A stretch of 64,000 nucleotides of DNA from positions 19,687 through 83,686 of the forward strand of contig JBCCFW010000012.1 in assembly GCA_039029535.1 (NCBI GenBank), read 5' to 3'. The translations under genes and the position numbers were made by a program. This document shows positions 51,797-62,084 of the stretch, piece after piece; the first letter of the stretch is position 1, and the number at the start of each line of letters is the position of its first letter. Under the pieces are notes generated by a model, which searched no databases, was not told the origin of the DNA, and saw only the letters and a program-made list of their open reading frames with translations. This DNA comes from JBCCFW01 sp039029535. GTDB lineage: Bacteria > Acidobacteriota > JBCCFW01.

Positions 51797-54652
51797 TCAC
51801 CGTCGCGCGCGACGCTTGGCCTTGAGCAGACGGCTGGTGCCGCCCTCTTCGGACGGCGCCGGCGGAGGAGGGTCGTCGTCGCGGGGTGCCGGAGGCGGCG
51901 GTGACTTCGGCTCGACCGGCGGCAGCTCGACGTCGCGCTCCGACGGCGTCGACGGAGGCGGCGGCATCGCGCTGGGGGCCGTGCTCGGCGAGACGCGTGC
52001 GGCCGCACCCCGGCTGCGCTGCTTGGCGACCGCGAGTCGCGAGAGTCCCTCACCGTCCGCTGCGGTCTCGGCGCTTCGTCCGGCGAAGCGTCCCTTCAGC
52101 TTCGCCAGCCAACCGTCGGGGAGGAGCAGCCGTCGGCACGCGACGTCCAGCAGGAGCAAGAGCGCTGCCCAGCGGAGGAGGTCCGGCCAGGCTGGTGACA
52201 GCCGACGACCCGCCTCACCGCTGCGCGCGAACGCCGTGGCAGGGTCGGTGACGATGGAGGCACCGCTGAGCGAGGAGATCGAAGCGAGGGCATCGCTCCG
52301 ACGCGGCAGCCGGTACTCGGCGGAGTAGGGGAAGACCCGGGCCCCCGTCGTGCTGCGCACGAGCTTGTCGCCCGAGAGCTGGCTCACGCCGACGAGGTAG
52401 GCACCCGAGTCCTCGGCGAGGACATCGCCCTCGTAGCGACCGGGCGCGACCTGTCGGAGCGTCACGCCGTGGACCTCGAGATCGGGACCCACGACCTCGG
52501 CGCGCAAGTCGGCGAAGTTGAGGTAGTCCTCCGACTCGTCGCGGGCCTCGACCTCGACGTGCAGGCGATCGTCGGCTCGACGCAGGCGGAGGTGCAGGCG
52601 TGGGCTGTCACGACGGGAGCCGAGCCAGCGCAGGACGGAGACGACCATGCCGCGGGCAGCGGCGTCGTCGACCCAGCTCGTCGCCCAGCGTTGACCGAAG
52701 TCGGTGGTCAGCGCCGCCGAGCGACCGAGGCCGAAGCGCTGGAGCGCCAGCACGGGCTCGTCGCGATGACTGGTCAGGAGCACCTCGGCGGCTGGCTTGG
52801 CGGTGCTGGCCACGTAGCCACCCACGCCGGGGAGCACGCTCCCGGCCGGCAGCACCGGGTGAACCCGGACCTGCTTGGGGACGAAGGGCTCCTCCACCAC
52901 GAAGCTGCGGCCGGCGGTGAACGCCTCCTTGGTGAAGATGCGAGGCACCGAGGCCGGGTCGTCGGTGAAGTGATACCGACCGCCGCCCCACTTCGCGAGA
53001 CGCTGGAGGGTGTAGAGGTCGGCGTCGGTGCCCACCGCGACGGTCGAGACGGTGATCGCCTCGCTGCGCATTTGGGTGAGCAGGGCCTGGAAGTTGCGGG
53101 GAGGGGTCTGGCCGTCGGAGAGGAGGATGACGTGCTTGAGGGCGGTGTCCTCCGAGCTCAGGGCTTCGTGTGCCAGCTCGAGCCCGGGGTAGGCGTCGGT
53201 GCCGCCGCCCTGTCGCAAGGTGCCGACTTGACGGATGAGCGCCTTCTTGTCGTCGACGTCGCTCATGGGGACGACCCACTTGGCGGCCGAGTCGAAGGCG
53301 ATGACGCCGGCGCGATCACCGGCATGCAGGAGCTCAATTGCCTGAGACGCCGCCTCCTTGGCGAGGTCCATCTTCGAGGCGCCCGCGGCGCCGCCCATGC
53401 TGCCCGACTTGTCGAGCACGCTGATGAGCGACAAGCTCGGGTAGAACTTCTCGGTTCGGACTTCGCAATCGACCGGCAGCACTTCTTCGACCGGCGTGCG
53501 ATACCAGCCACCGGGTCCGAACGACCGCGGACCGCCGACCATCATGAGCCCGCCGCCCTGACGCACCGCCGCGCGCAACATCCTCATCTGCGCAGTGGAG
53601 AGCGAGAGAGAGTCGACGTCGGAGAGCACGAGCACGTCGACCGCCGCGGCCTCGGTGAGATCCTGCGGGAGCGCCGACAGGCCGGCGATGGTGGCGTCGA
53701 CGTCCTCGCCGTCGAGGAGACGCTGAAGCGACGCGAGACGCTCGGGCTCGGGGTCGATGACCAGCACGCGACTGCGACCAGTCACGCGCACGAGAGCCTC
53801 GGCGGAGTCGTTCTCGATGCGACCGTCGGGTGAGGCGTCGAGGTGGGCCCGGTAGAGATGACGCCCGGGTGGGAGGTCGACCTCCTGGAAGCGCAGCAGC
53901 GAGACCTCACCGGCCGCGAGCTGCACGGCGCGCGTGCCGATGAGCTCGCCGTTGCGCGTCACCCGGAGCACGCCGCTGGCCTCGGTGTTGGAGGCCATGA
54001 GGACCGAGACCTCGAAGGGGGCGCCCTCGCGGACGAACTCCGGCGCTCTCACTTCCTCGATGAGGTTCTCCGGTCCTCGCTGGCGACCCATCGACACGAG
54101 CCCGACGTCGACACCCGTCGCCGCCAGCGCGCTGAGGCTCTCGGCCGGCTCGCCGTCGAGCTCACCGTCGGTGAGGACGAGGACGCGGCGGCGGCCTCCC
54201 TGGGGAAGCAAGCCCGACGCGAGCTGCAACGCGGGCTCGAGTCGGCTGCTGCCGCCCAGCGGCGTCGAGGCCAGCAAGGGTGGGCCGAGCACCGGTCGCA
54301 GGCTGCTCTCGACCAGCGCGTCGCCACCGAACTGCACGATGGCGGAGAGATCGTCGACTTGCGCCGTCTCCCGTGCCTGCTCGAGGAACTCCCGCGCTCG
54401 CTCGCGACCGATCCCCTCGGTGCTCTCCGACCAGTCGACGACGAAGATCGTCGCGACGCCCTCTTCCAGACGCTGCCAGCGCAGGCCGCAGAGCGCGAGG
54501 ATGAGCAGGGCCCACAGCGCGCAGCGCAGGACCACGGCAAGCCCCTGGCGAGCGCGGCTTCCCAGCGCGCGCGACCGACGCGCGGTGAGCACCGTGCCGG
54601 CCGCGAGGAGACCGAACAGCAGCAGCGCGAGGATCGGGTGGTCGAGACTCAT
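51797..54652 (-). CDS. Membrane protein with two vWA domains and a GATase1-like domain
   Basis: The 951-residue product has two N-terminal membrane helices and then vWA domain 1 (MIDAS VVDWSES, Asp73-x-Ser75-x-Ser77). A class I amidotransferase-like domain follows at about 300-400 (VLVLSDVDSLSLS, LMMVGGPRSFGPGG), and vWA domain 2 begins at VLDKSGSM with Asp414-x-Ser416-x-Ser418. The C-terminal part has beta domains, one helix and a long Pro-rich cytoplasmic tail ending in basic residues. This is the layout of large vWA proteins in Bat/MoxR-type operons. It is the last gene of the operon; its ATG overlaps the stop of the BatA-like gene (ATGA). Role unknown; probably a periplasmic scaffold or chaperone assembly. 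Confidence 0.9.
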   Translation of the reverse strand: MSLDHPILALLLFGLLAAGTVLTARRSRALGSRARQGLAVVLRCALWALLILALCGLRWQRLEEGVATIFVVDWSESTEGIGRERAREFLEQARETAQVDDLSAIVQFGGDALVESSLRPVLGPPLLASTPLGGSSRLEPALQLASGLLPQGGRRRVLVLTDGELDGEPAESLSALAATGVDVGLVSMGRQRGPENLIEEVRAPEFVREGAPFEVSVLMASNTEASGVLRVTRNGELIGTRAVQLAAGEVSLLRFQEVDLPPGRHLYRAHLDASPDGRIENDSAEALVRVTGRSRVLVIDPEPERLASLQRLLDGEDVDATIAGLSALPQDLTEAAAVDVLVLSDVDSLSLSTAQMRMLRAAVRQGGGLMMVGGPRSFGPGGWYRTPVEEVLPVDCEVRTEKFYPSLSLISVLDKSGSMGGAAGASKMDLAKEAASQAIELLHAGDRAGVIAFDSAAKWVVPMSDVDDKKALIRQVGTLRQGGGTDAYPGLELAHEALSSEDTALKHVILLSDGQTPPRNFQALLTQMRSEAITVSTVAVGTDADLYTLQRLAKWGGGRYHFTDDPASVPRIFTKEAFTAGRSFVVEEPFVPKQVRVHPVLPAGSVLPGVGGYVASTAKPAAEVLLTSHRDEPVLALQRFGLGRSAALTTDFGQRWATSWVDDAAARGMVVSVLRWLGSRRDSPRLHLRLRRADDRLHVEVEARDESEDYLNFADLRAEVVGPDLEVHGVTLRQVAPGRYEGDVLAEDSGAYLVGVSQLSGDKLVRSTTGARVFPYSAEYRLPRRSDALASISSLSGASIVTDPATAFARSGEAGRRLSPAWPDLLRWAALLLLLDVACRRLLLPDGWLAKLKGRFAGRSAETAADGEGLSRLAVAKQRSRGAAARVSPSTAPSAMPPPPSTPSERDVELPPVEPKSPPPPAPRDDDPPPPAPSEEGGTSRLLKAKRRARR

Positions 54653-56523
54653 CCCTCACCTCGGTGATGCAGCACCCACTCGGCCCCCAAGACGACCAGG
54701 GCGAGGAGCACGAGCGGCAGCCAGAGAAACAGCCGACCGGGGCGGCGCGCTTCGTTCGCGTCAGCGTCACCGCTGGTGACCGTCGACGGGACGGGCTCGT
54801 CCGTGGTGTTCAGCCGTCCGGCGAGGTCGCTTTCGAACGGCGAGAGCAGGGCGACCGTGAAGTCGCGCGTCGCCGAGCCCGGACCCCGCAGGGCGTGTCG
54901 CCCGAGCTCCTGTCCGGCAGGCAGGCGCACTTGCAGGCCGGAGCTCGTCAGCGCCGTCGGAGCTGCGTCGCCGACCTGATGCGTCCACTCGCCCGCGGTC
55001 GTCACGCGAAGGTCGAGGTCGGTGCCGGTGGGGAAGACAGCCTGCTCGTCATCCCGACCCACGAGCCAGGTGACCGCGTCGTGCACGAGGACGGGAAAGG
55101 CCACCCGCAGCGGCAGGTCGGTCTCGGTGAGATCGAAGCCGAACACGACGAGCGGCCCGTCCGCCGTGGGGGTGACCGTGGCGATGGCCCCGCTGGCCGT
55201 CTCGAGGAGACCCGTCGTGCCCGGCGGCAGCGCGAGCACGCGGGCGCTGCTGAAGCTCACCGGGCGGAGGTCGACGTGACGGAGCAAGGGATGACGCTCC
55301 TTGATCCTGACCAGTCGCGGAGATTGCACTCGCTCGATGGCCTGGAGCGCGGGCACGCGGCTGTCACCCCGTCCGGCACCGAACACGAGGCCAGGGCCCT
55401 CCGGCATCACCGTCGGCTCGACGCCGTCGAAGACGAAGAGGTCGGCTGACGGCACGGGATCGGGCAACGAGTCGACGACCATCAGCTCGATCTCGGGCAC
55501 CGCACGCAACGCCCTCTGAAGGAGCTGAGGACGGGGAGAGACGAGCAGCACGCGACGACGGGGGGAGGGCGGGACGAGCAGGTCGACGACATCGTCGGCG
55601 GGGAGGGCGTCGTCGGTGTCGACCAGGCGGAGCTGGAGTTCGAGACCGGGCGTCGGTGGCCCGACCAGGAGACGCGAGCGCTCGCTCCCGGCGGCCACGT
55701 GGAAGGAGTCGCGATCGAGCTCGGTGACCGCGCCGTCGTCGCTTCGGCGTTCGAGCACCAGCGTCACGCGGCGGTCGGCTCCGCTGGCGGCCACGGTGGC
55801 GAAGACCTCGCTGCTGCTCCCGTCGCTGCTGCGTCGCAGGGCGGCGGCCACGATGCCGACGTTGGTCTCGTCCTCGACTTCGTCGATCGTCACGATCCGG
55901 GTCGCATCCAGCCGCCCGCTCGTCGCGGTCACCGCGTCGACGCAACCGTCGGTGACGAGCACGACCTCTCCGTCCTCGCTGTCGGCGACGAGACCGGCGG
56001 CCAGGGCGAGCGCCGCATCGAGGTCGGCGGGAGCCTTGGCGGCGGCGACGGTGCCCAGCGCCGCGGTGAGCTGACCGCGGTCCGACGAGAGCGGAGTGAC
56101 GAGCCGCGGCTGCGGTCCCGCGAGGATGAGGGCGACGCGATGGTTGCCGTCGACCTCTCGCAGGAGCTCGCGCACCCGGGACTGGGCGCGAGCGAAGCGG
56201 CTGGGACCGCTCGCTCGGGCGGTCATGCTCGCCGAGCCGTCGAGGACCACGACCGTTCTCTCGCCCAGCCGCGAGGGCTGCTCGAGGAAGGGACCGGCCG
56301 CCGCCAGCACGAAGAGCAGCAGGGCGAGGAGCTGGAGCAGCAGGAGGAGATGACGTCGGAGGCGTTCCCAGGGGGCCTGGGCACGGTGATCCTGCAGCAC
56401 CTGCGCGAACAGCCAGTTGGCGGGCACGCGACGACGACGCCGGCGCAGCTTGAGGAAGTACAGCAGGACCAGCGGGACCGTCAGGCCGGCGAACGCGAGG
56501 GCGGCGGGGAAGGCGAGGTTCAT
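54649..56523 (-). CDS. BatA-like vWA membrane protein
   Basis: The 624-residue protein starts with the BatA N-terminal signature (AALAFAGLTVPLVLLYFLKL followed by a run of Arg, then PANWLFAQ). A second helix precedes a vWA domain with MIDAS VVVLDGSASM (Asp95, Ser97, Ser99). The middle has beta-rich segments and a GATase-like part (ADLFVFDGVEP, GLVFGAGRG), and one final helix (LFLWLPLVLLALVVLGAEWVL). In Bat operons such proteins work with DUF58 and a MoxR ATPase at the inner membrane. It overlaps the stop of the DUF58 gene by one base (TGATG) and the next gene by four. Confidence 0.92.
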   Translation of the reverse strand: MNLAFPAALAFAGLTVPLVLLYFLKLRRRRRRVPANWLFAQVLQDHRAQAPWERLRRHLLLLLQLLALLLFVLAAAGPFLEQPSRLGERTVVVLDGSASMTARASGPSRFARAQSRVRELLREVDGNHRVALILAGPQPRLVTPLSSDRGQLTAALGTVAAAKAPADLDAALALAAGLVADSEDGEVVLVTDGCVDAVTATSGRLDATRIVTIDEVEDETNVGIVAAALRRSSDGSSSEVFATVAASGADRRVTLVLERRSDDGAVTELDRDSFHVAAGSERSRLLVGPPTPGLELQLRLVDTDDALPADDVVDLLVPPSPRRRVLLVSPRPQLLQRALRAVPEIELMVVDSLPDPVPSADLFVFDGVEPTVMPEGPGLVFGAGRGDSRVPALQAIERVQSPRLVRIKERHPLLRHVDLRPVSFSSARVLALPPGTTGLLETASGAIATVTPTADGPLVVFGFDLTETDLPLRVAFPVLVHDAVTWLVGRDDEQAVFPTGTDLDLRVTTAGEWTHQVGDAAPTALTSSGLQVRLPAGQELGRHALRGPGSATRDFTVALLSPFESDLAGRLNTTDEPVPSTVTSGDADANEARRPGRLFLWLPLVLLALVVLGAEWVLHHRGEG

Positions 56524-57449
56524 CAGCCGGACCTCGTCACGACGCGCTGTGCCTGGAGCTTCTCGAGGACGATCTCCTCGAGCGAGTCGTTCGGGTCGAT
56601 CTCGACGAGACGCGAGCCCGCCCGAGCCAAGGCCTGACCCAGCGTGGTGCGGTGCTCCTCGAGACGCTGACGGAACAAGGCCATCAGGCGGGGCGTCGCG
56701 GTGACGTTCATCAGCGCCCCGGTCTCGGCGTCTTCCAGCTCGAGCGCTCCGATGAGATCCGGACGTTGTTCCTCCTCGGTGAGCACCTGCAGCGCGTGGA
56801 GCTCGTGGCGGCCCGCCGCGAGGTACGACAAGCCGTCGGTGCTGCCGGGGTGGAGCAGGTCGCTGAGCACCACCACGATGCCCGGTCGTCGGAGGCGATT
56901 GCCCAGCCCACGCAGCTCGGCTCCCAGGTCGGCCTCGCCCGAGGCTTCGAGCGAGGCGAGCCAGTCGAGCACGCGCGACCAGCTCCGGCGCCCGCGGAGG
57001 TCACGCGGAGGCACCGGGCACGCGCTACCGAGCCCGTGGAGGACCAGGCGGTCACCCCGGGCCAGGGCGATGAGCGAGAGGGCGGCCGCGAGGTCGACGA
57101 CGCGGTCGAGCTTGGTCGGCTCTCCGAAGTCCATCGAGCCGGAGGCATCCACGACGAGGTGGACCACGACGTCCTGGGTGTCGTGATGCCGCTTGAGGTA
57201 GAGGCGATCGTGACGGGCGAAGAGGTTCCAGTCGAGGTGACGGAGGTCGTCGCCCCGCACGTAGGCGCGATGGTCGAGGAACTCGGTCGAGGCGCCGCGA
57301 TCCCGGGTGCGTCGCTCGCCGGCACGACCGCCGCGGAAGCGTCGGGTCGCGTGCAGGGCGAGGCCCTCGAAGCGCTGGAGCAGCGCTCGGTCGAAGCGAC
57401 GGGTCGCGGGCGTCGGCGACTCGGTCACCGGTCGTTCGTCGCTGCTCAT
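56523..57449 (-). CDS. DUF58 (vWA-like) protein
   Basis: ATG 57449 has AGGAGAG upstream and sits inside the previous gene's stop (ATGA). The 308-residue product carries the DUF58 core: TEFLDHRAYVRGDDLRHLDW, ARHDRLYLKRH, then the MIDAS-like VVDASGSM (Asp101, Ser103, Ser105) and LVVLSDL-type strands. DUF58 proteins partner with MoxR AAA+ ATPases and vWA proteins. The ORF upstream to 57650 is antisense-like filler and is not used. It links the ABC half of the operon to the vWA half. Confidence 0.93.
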   Translation of the reverse strand: MSSDERPVTESPTPATRRFDRALLQRFEGLALHATRRFRGGRAGERRTRDRGASTEFLDHRAYVRGDDLRHLDWNLFARHDRLYLKRHHDTQDVVVHLVVDASGSMDFGEPTKLDRVVDLAAALSLIALARGDRLVLHGLGSACPVPPRDLRGRRSWSRVLDWLASLEASGEADLGAELRGLGNRLRRPGIVVVLSDLLHPGSTDGLSYLAAGRHELHALQVLTEEEQRPDLIGALELEDAETGALMNVTATPRLMALFRQRLEEHRTTLGQALARAGSRLVEIDPNDSLEEIVLEKLQAQRVVTRSG

Positions 57450-59710
57450 GACGCTCTCCTCAACCAGCGGTCGGGGCTGATCCAGGCGGTCAGGCCGAGG
57501 GCGAGCACCGGGAGCCAGGTGAGCGCCCGGAGCGGGAGCAGCTTGCCGCCATCGATGGGCATGGGCACGGGGAACACCGTGGTCAGCGGCGCGATGGCGA
57601 CCTTCTCGGGGTCGATGAGGAGGGACAGGCCTCCGACCAGCAGGAGCCACGCGCCGGTCCAGCCGAGAGCGAGTCGGCCCGGGGTCGGTCCGCTTGGCTG
57701 GCTTCCCATGAAGGCCAGGACCCAGAGCAACACGCCGACCAGGACCATCGTGCCCGCCATCGCGAGAGCGAACATCGAGTTGGCGGCCATCGTGAACAGG
57801 AGGATGGACACGGCGATGGGGACGGGCCCGTGGAGGGCCAGCCCGAGGGTCACGGCCGGAGCGGTGCGACGGGCGACGAGGCCGGCCGCGAGGCCCAGGA
57901 GCAAGGCGACGCCAATCGCGGACCCCATGACGAAGAGCACCCCGATGACCTGAGCCGGGGTCAGCTCACGCCAGTGATGGCTCTGCGCCGCCAGGTAGCC
58001 CCCGACCAGCGCGAGCAGGCAGGGCACGGCACCCGAGCGCAAGGCGCTGAGCGAGATGTCGATGAGGAAGCGCTGACCCGACACGGCGGTCGAAAGAGCG
58101 CAGGTGAGCATCTTGCGGTCACCGGCACGTCCCAGGCTCGCGGCGGCCACGCCGAGAATGGTCACTTGGCCGATGACCATGAGACTCGTGCTCATGAAGG
58201 CCAGCATCTCGGTCGAGCGGAGCTCGCGATGGAGCCCGTCGACCTGGTGGAGCCAGAACAAGGCGATCGGTGCGCTGCCCACGATGAGCCCCGACAGCGC
58301 TCTCCGCAGCGACGTGCCGACGAAGCGGAGCGAGGCGACGGCGCCCGCGATGACGACGGCCAGGAGACAGAGCACGACGTCGTACGACGATCTCCAGGTC
58401 TCGTCGACCATCAGCACGATGCCGACCGCGCACCAGTTGACCACCACCCATTGGTTCCAGGGGCTCCCGAGCTGACCCCGGGTGAGCATCCAGGACAGTG
58501 GACGACGCGGAGGGGCGGCCGGCCACTGCGGCACGGCTGCCCTCTCGTGACGCCCCCGGTGCCAGCGAGCGAGCGCGAAGGCGATCGCTCCGGCCGCCAG
58601 GGCGGTGAGAAGCCCGGCGAGCCAGTTGAGCTCGGTCAGGTGATCGATGCCCGACGACAACCAGCGCATCACGCTGACCAGGACGACGCCGAGCGCGATC
58701 CAGCGCAGCCGCTCACGGAGTAACGGGCTGATCGAGGTGCTCAGCACGGTGAGGATCGTGAGCAGCAGGCCGCCGGCCGCGATCAGCCGTGGCACGCCGT
58801 CGAGCCAGTCGGCAGCGCCCGCGGCCACGCAGCCGGCGAGCAAGGCCATCGGCAAGACGATGCCGAGGTCGCGGCCGACGTGTCGTGAGCGTTCGGCTGG
58901 GCTGGCCTCCGTGGCCTCTCCGATCGAAGTGGTCACGTCGAAGCGACGTCGAAGACGGAAGACGGTCAGCAGGAACCCGATGACGCCCACGCTCGTCATG
59001 AGCAGGGCTCCCGTGACGTGACGGCCCGTGAAGACACCTGCGGCCAGGCGGCTTCGTCCCTCGGCGAGCTCCCACCAGAGACGCAAGGGAGTCGGCACGC
59101 CCGAGCCCATGCTCGCGCCGCCGAGGATCATCTCGAGCATCATCGCGATGCAGGTGCCCAGCAAGACCATGGCCGAGAACATGAAGGCGCGGCCGGGGTT
59201 CGACGACCAGGCCGAGATCGCCATGGAGCCACCGGCCAGCGCGAGGTTCCAGGCCGTCAGGTGCATGCAGGCGAGGAGCAGCTCCGTGCCGGAAGGACGA
59301 CCCGTCCAGGCGAAGATCGTCATCGCCGGAACGGCGTCGATGATGAGGAGCTGCAAGAGCAGGAAGAGCGAGACGAAGCGGCCGAGCGCGAGGTTCATCG
59401 GACCGATGCCGGCCAGGCGCATGAGCTCGAGCGTCCCGTCCTCGCGCTCCGCTGCCAGCGCGTTGACGGCGTGAGCCGGGAAGAGCAGGGCCGCGCTCAG
59501 TCCGAGGGCGCCGACGAGGAACCAGCAGCTCGTGGCTCCCCGCTGTGCAGCCCACATCCCGCCGCTGGCCAGCTCGCTGACGACGGCCAAGGCCGGTGCG
59601 GTCGTGAGCAACACGACCAGAACGCGGCCCCATCGCTGGAGCGGACGACGCTGACCTCCGACGAGATCGCGTCGCACGAGCGCGAGCAGGGGCGCGAAGG
59701 TCGTCGTCAC
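57446..59710 (-). CDS. ABC-2-type permease, long two-part form
   Basis: GTG 59710 lies inside the stop of the gene before it (GTGA). The 754-residue protein has two blocks of membrane helices. The first is an ABC-2 permease with the usual turn AEREDGTLELMRLAGIGPMN, and the second repeats a similar block after a cytoplasmic stretch (AEASPAERSRHVGRDLG). The end reads SPDRWLRRAS, close to the NPNRWLGRAR end of the other permease in this operon, so the two are related. No ATPase is in the window; it should lie upstream, outside. Substrate unknown. Confidence 0.87.
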   Translation of the reverse strand: MTTTFAPLLALVRRDLVGGQRRPLQRWGRVLVVLLTTAPALAVVSELASGGMWAAQRGATSCWFLVGALGLSAALLFPAHAVNALAAEREDGTLELMRLAGIGPMNLALGRFVSLFLLLQLLIIDAVPAMTIFAWTGRPSGTELLLACMHLTAWNLALAGGSMAISAWSSNPGRAFMFSAMVLLGTCIAMMLEMILGGASMGSGVPTPLRLWWELAEGRSRLAAGVFTGRHVTGALLMTSVGVIGFLLTVFRLRRRFDVTTSIGEATEASPAERSRHVGRDLGIVLPMALLAGCVAAGAADWLDGVPRLIAAGGLLLTILTVLSTSISPLLRERLRWIALGVVLVSVMRWLSSGIDHLTELNWLAGLLTALAAGAIAFALARWHRGRHERAAVPQWPAAPPRRPLSWMLTRGQLGSPWNQWVVVNWCAVGIVLMVDETWRSSYDVVLCLLAVVIAGAVASLRFVGTSLRRALSGLIVGSAPIALFWLHQVDGLHRELRSTEMLAFMSTSLMVIGQVTILGVAAASLGRAGDRKMLTCALSTAVSGQRFLIDISLSALRSGAVPCLLALVGGYLAAQSHHWRELTPAQVIGVLFVMGSAIGVALLLGLAAGLVARRTAPAVTLGLALHGPVPIAVSILLFTMAANSMFALAMAGTMVLVGVLLWVLAFMGSQPSGPTPGRLALGWTGAWLLLVGGLSLLIDPEKVAIAPLTTVFPVPMPIDGGKLLPLRALTWLPVLALGLTAWISPDRWLRRAS

Positions 59711-61260
59711 TCCAACTCGCTCTCTGTGGTCGTCGCACCCAGCGGTGAGCGGAATACGGTCAGGCTCACCTCGGGGGTGATGTCGCCGATCTCGGGTCCG
59801 ACGGCGCCATCGAGGTAGCGGTGCTCGCTGCTGGACGTCGGCCAGCGCTGCCACTCGTGCTGTGCAGCGCTGAGGTTGCTGATGACCTGAAACCAGTCCG
59901 TGTCGCCGTCGGGAGCGAAGAGGCTCGCCTCGGCCACGGTGTCGCCGAGGGACGGATCGGGGACCCACCCGAAGCGAGCGACCACGACGTCCCAGCGACG
60001 CGGCGTCACCGTCAGGCCGCTGAGCGAGCCGCTGTCGTCGGCTCGGCCGGTGAGCACCACCGAGCGCGCGAGATCCATCGGCACCCAGGCCGAGTGCAGC
60101 TGGTGGGCGGTGAGCAGGCTCAACTTCTCGTCATTGGAGCGGAGGGTCTTCTCTCGGCTGCGCGACGACTGCGTGACCAGGAGGCTCGTGGCGCGCCAGG
60201 GGTGTCCGCTGCGGTCGAGATCGATGAGGTCCAGTCGCGCGTGACCGTCGAACCGCGGCGCGCGACCCGGACCGACGACGAGCATGGCCAGGGTCGCCAC
60301 GAACGTCGGGAGCAACGTGCTCAGGAGCAAGCGGGGCAGGCCACGACGGGCACCGGGCCGACGCGAGCGCAGCGCGAGCACCGCGAGCCAGATCATGAAG
60401 AGGATGAGGATGATCCAGGCTCCGGCACGGCTCGGGCGGGGACGCGAGAGGCCTTCGCCGAGCCGGGCCTCGAGCGGGCCCCAGAAGTTCCCGGGGGAGT
60501 GGTGGGTCGTCTCGGCATCGACGGCTGGCAGCAGTCGCGAAGCGAGCACGTTGGTGCGCGTGAGGTCGACGTCGTGACGCTCTACCGTGCCGAGTCCACG
60601 TCCGGTCTCGTCCAGGAGGTCGGTGAGCCCGGCGGCGCCCCAGGGGTCGGGCTCGTCCTCAGCGCGACCGACCACGAGGTGGCCTCCGGCCCGCACCCAG
60701 GCGAGCAAGGCGCGGCCGTGCGCCGGGCTGAGGTCGAGTGAGCGCGGAGCTCCCCAGATCAAGCGACTCATCCGAGGCCAGGCCAGGGGGTTGGTGGGGA
60801 GTCGATCCGGATCGAGCCGGACCACCTCGTGCCCCTCCCGGTCGCTCCCTCTCAGGGTCGGCGGTACTGGACCGATGACGGCGGTGAGGCGGACTTGGTT
60901 GGGAAGGGGGGGCTGTTCGATCCGCGTCTCGAAGTGGACCTGGTCGTCTTCGAGTAGCTCGAGCTCGACGGCAGGAGCGACGCCACCGGCGGGCACTCGC
61001 AGGCTCAAGGCCTTGCGGGCTCGCGCCGGCAGGTCGACCTCCACTTCGAGGACGTGTCCCTCGTTGCGAACCTGGGCCGCGCGCAGCACGCATTGACGTG
61101 ACCGATCGTCACCTTCCAGCTCGACGTGCAGCACCGCGGCGTCGTTGGTCAGGCGATACGCCAGGACCGGCTCGGCGCGCACGACCGGCGCCGAGCGTGC
61201 CGGCACGACGACCAGCGCTGCCAGCACGCAGCCGGCGAGAGAGAGGAGACGTGCCCTCAT
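59707..61260 (-). CDS. Exported membrane-anchored protein of the vWA/ABC operon
   Basis: ATG 61260 follows GGGAGGACG and lies inside the stop of the previous gene. The 517-residue product has a signal peptide (LLSLAGCVLAALVVVPARS), then a soluble domain with beta-rich and GATase-like parts (LRGSDREGHEVVRLD, HGRALLAWVRAGGHLVVGRA). Two membrane helices follow (AWIILILFMIWLAVLAL and LLLSTLLPTFVATLAMLVVG), then a C-terminal soluble part. Similar exported proteins with an amidotransferase-like domain accompany ABC permeases in this type of operon. No enzyme activity can be assigned. Confidence 0.82.
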   Translation of the reverse strand: MRARLLSLAGCVLAALVVVPARSAPVVRAEPVLAYRLTNDAAVLHVELEGDDRSRQCVLRAAQVRNEGHVLEVEVDLPARARKALSLRVPAGGVAPAVELELLEDDQVHFETRIEQPPLPNQVRLTAVIGPVPPTLRGSDREGHEVVRLDPDRLPTNPLAWPRMSRLIWGAPRSLDLSPAHGRALLAWVRAGGHLVVGRAEDEPDPWGAAGLTDLLDETGRGLGTVERHDVDLTRTNVLASRLLPAVDAETTHHSPGNFWGPLEARLGEGLSRPRPSRAGAWIILILFMIWLAVLALRSRRPGARRGLPRLLLSTLLPTFVATLAMLVVGPGRAPRFDGHARLDLIDLDRSGHPWRATSLLVTQSSRSREKTLRSNDEKLSLLTAHQLHSAWVPMDLARSVVLTGRADDSGSLSGLTVTPRRWDVVVARFGWVPDPSLGDTVAEASLFAPDGDTDWFQVISNLSAAQHEWQRWPTSSSEHRYLDGAVGPEIGDITPEVSLTVFRSPLGATTTESELE

Positions 61261-62084
61261 CGTCCTCCCTTGGGGGGGACGTGAGCGACGAGCCGGGTCT
61301 CTTCGGTCTCGTGGATCTCCACCGGTCGATCGGAGAAGGCGACGGTGAGCTCCACGCGCTGCGATTCCTTGACGATGCCGACACCGCGGGCGAACCACAG
61401 CGTCAGCTCGATCCAGCCCCGCTCGACGGGCGGGTTGCCGGGCGCCTGGAGCTTCCCGGTCACCGGACCGCGGGCGTCGATGCGCAGGCAGTTCTCGAAG
61501 CGACCCGCCGGGACCTCGACGGTCTCGCGCGACGAGGCGTGCGGACGCGCGTCGATGGTGAGCCCTCGGCTCTCGAAGCGGGAGGGATAGGGCTCACCCT
61601 CCTTCGGCACGGGGAGCTTGAGGATGGCGGCGGGCTGGGAGAACAAGGCCCAGTCGTCGTCGTGACGCTGCCCGTGCACGAGGATGGCGTCACCATCGGC
61701 GGAGAGGTGGCTCTCGGTGCGGGTCGTGCGCGTGGCTCCGTCCGAGTGGCTGGTCTGCGTCGACTCTTCGACCGCGACGTGAAGGGGGCGGCCGAAGCGC
61801 TCCTCGGTGCGGACGCCGAGGCTGTGCTTGGTCGAGGTGATGCTGATCTCCTGGACCATCTCGCCCTGCGGGAGCTGGATGCTGTTCGTCTTCTCCGACT
61901 CGTAGCGCCACTCGTGTCCGGCGGACAGCGGGTAGTAGTCGAGGGGGGCGACGGCCTCCTGGGCGCGGGTCTCGAGGACGAGCTCCGGCCCGAGTGCGAG
62001 CGTGAGGAGAAGCGAGAGGGCGAGGGTCTTCGGCGCGCGCATGACGGGGTGGCTCCGGGTGAAGGCCAAGAGTAGTGGTGTCAT
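61257..62084 (-). CDS. Secreted protein of unknown function in the vWA/ABC operon
   Basis: ATG 62084 overlaps the stop of the preceding permease (ATGA); an internal ATG at 62042 would give a cleaner signal peptide (RAPKTLALSLLLTLALG). The 275-residue product has a signal peptide and then LDYYPLSAGHEWRYESEKT, a start typical of secreted beta-sandwich proteins of unknown function, and later RFENCLRIDARGPVTGK and WFARGVGIVKES. No membrane helix beyond the signal. It likely acts in the periplasm with the exported neighbours. I recognise no specific family. Confidence 0.8.
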   Translation of the reverse strand: MTPLLLAFTRSHPVMRAPKTLALSLLLTLALGPELVLETRAQEAVAPLDYYPLSAGHEWRYESEKTNSIQLPQGEMVQEISITSTKHSLGVRTEERFGRPLHVAVEESTQTSHSDGATRTTRTESHLSADGDAILVHGQRHDDDWALFSQPAAILKLPVPKEGEPYPSRFESRGLTIDARPHASSRETVEVPAGRFENCLRIDARGPVTGKLQAPGNPPVERGWIELTLWFARGVGIVKESQRVELTVAFSDRPVEIHETEETRLVAHVPPKGGR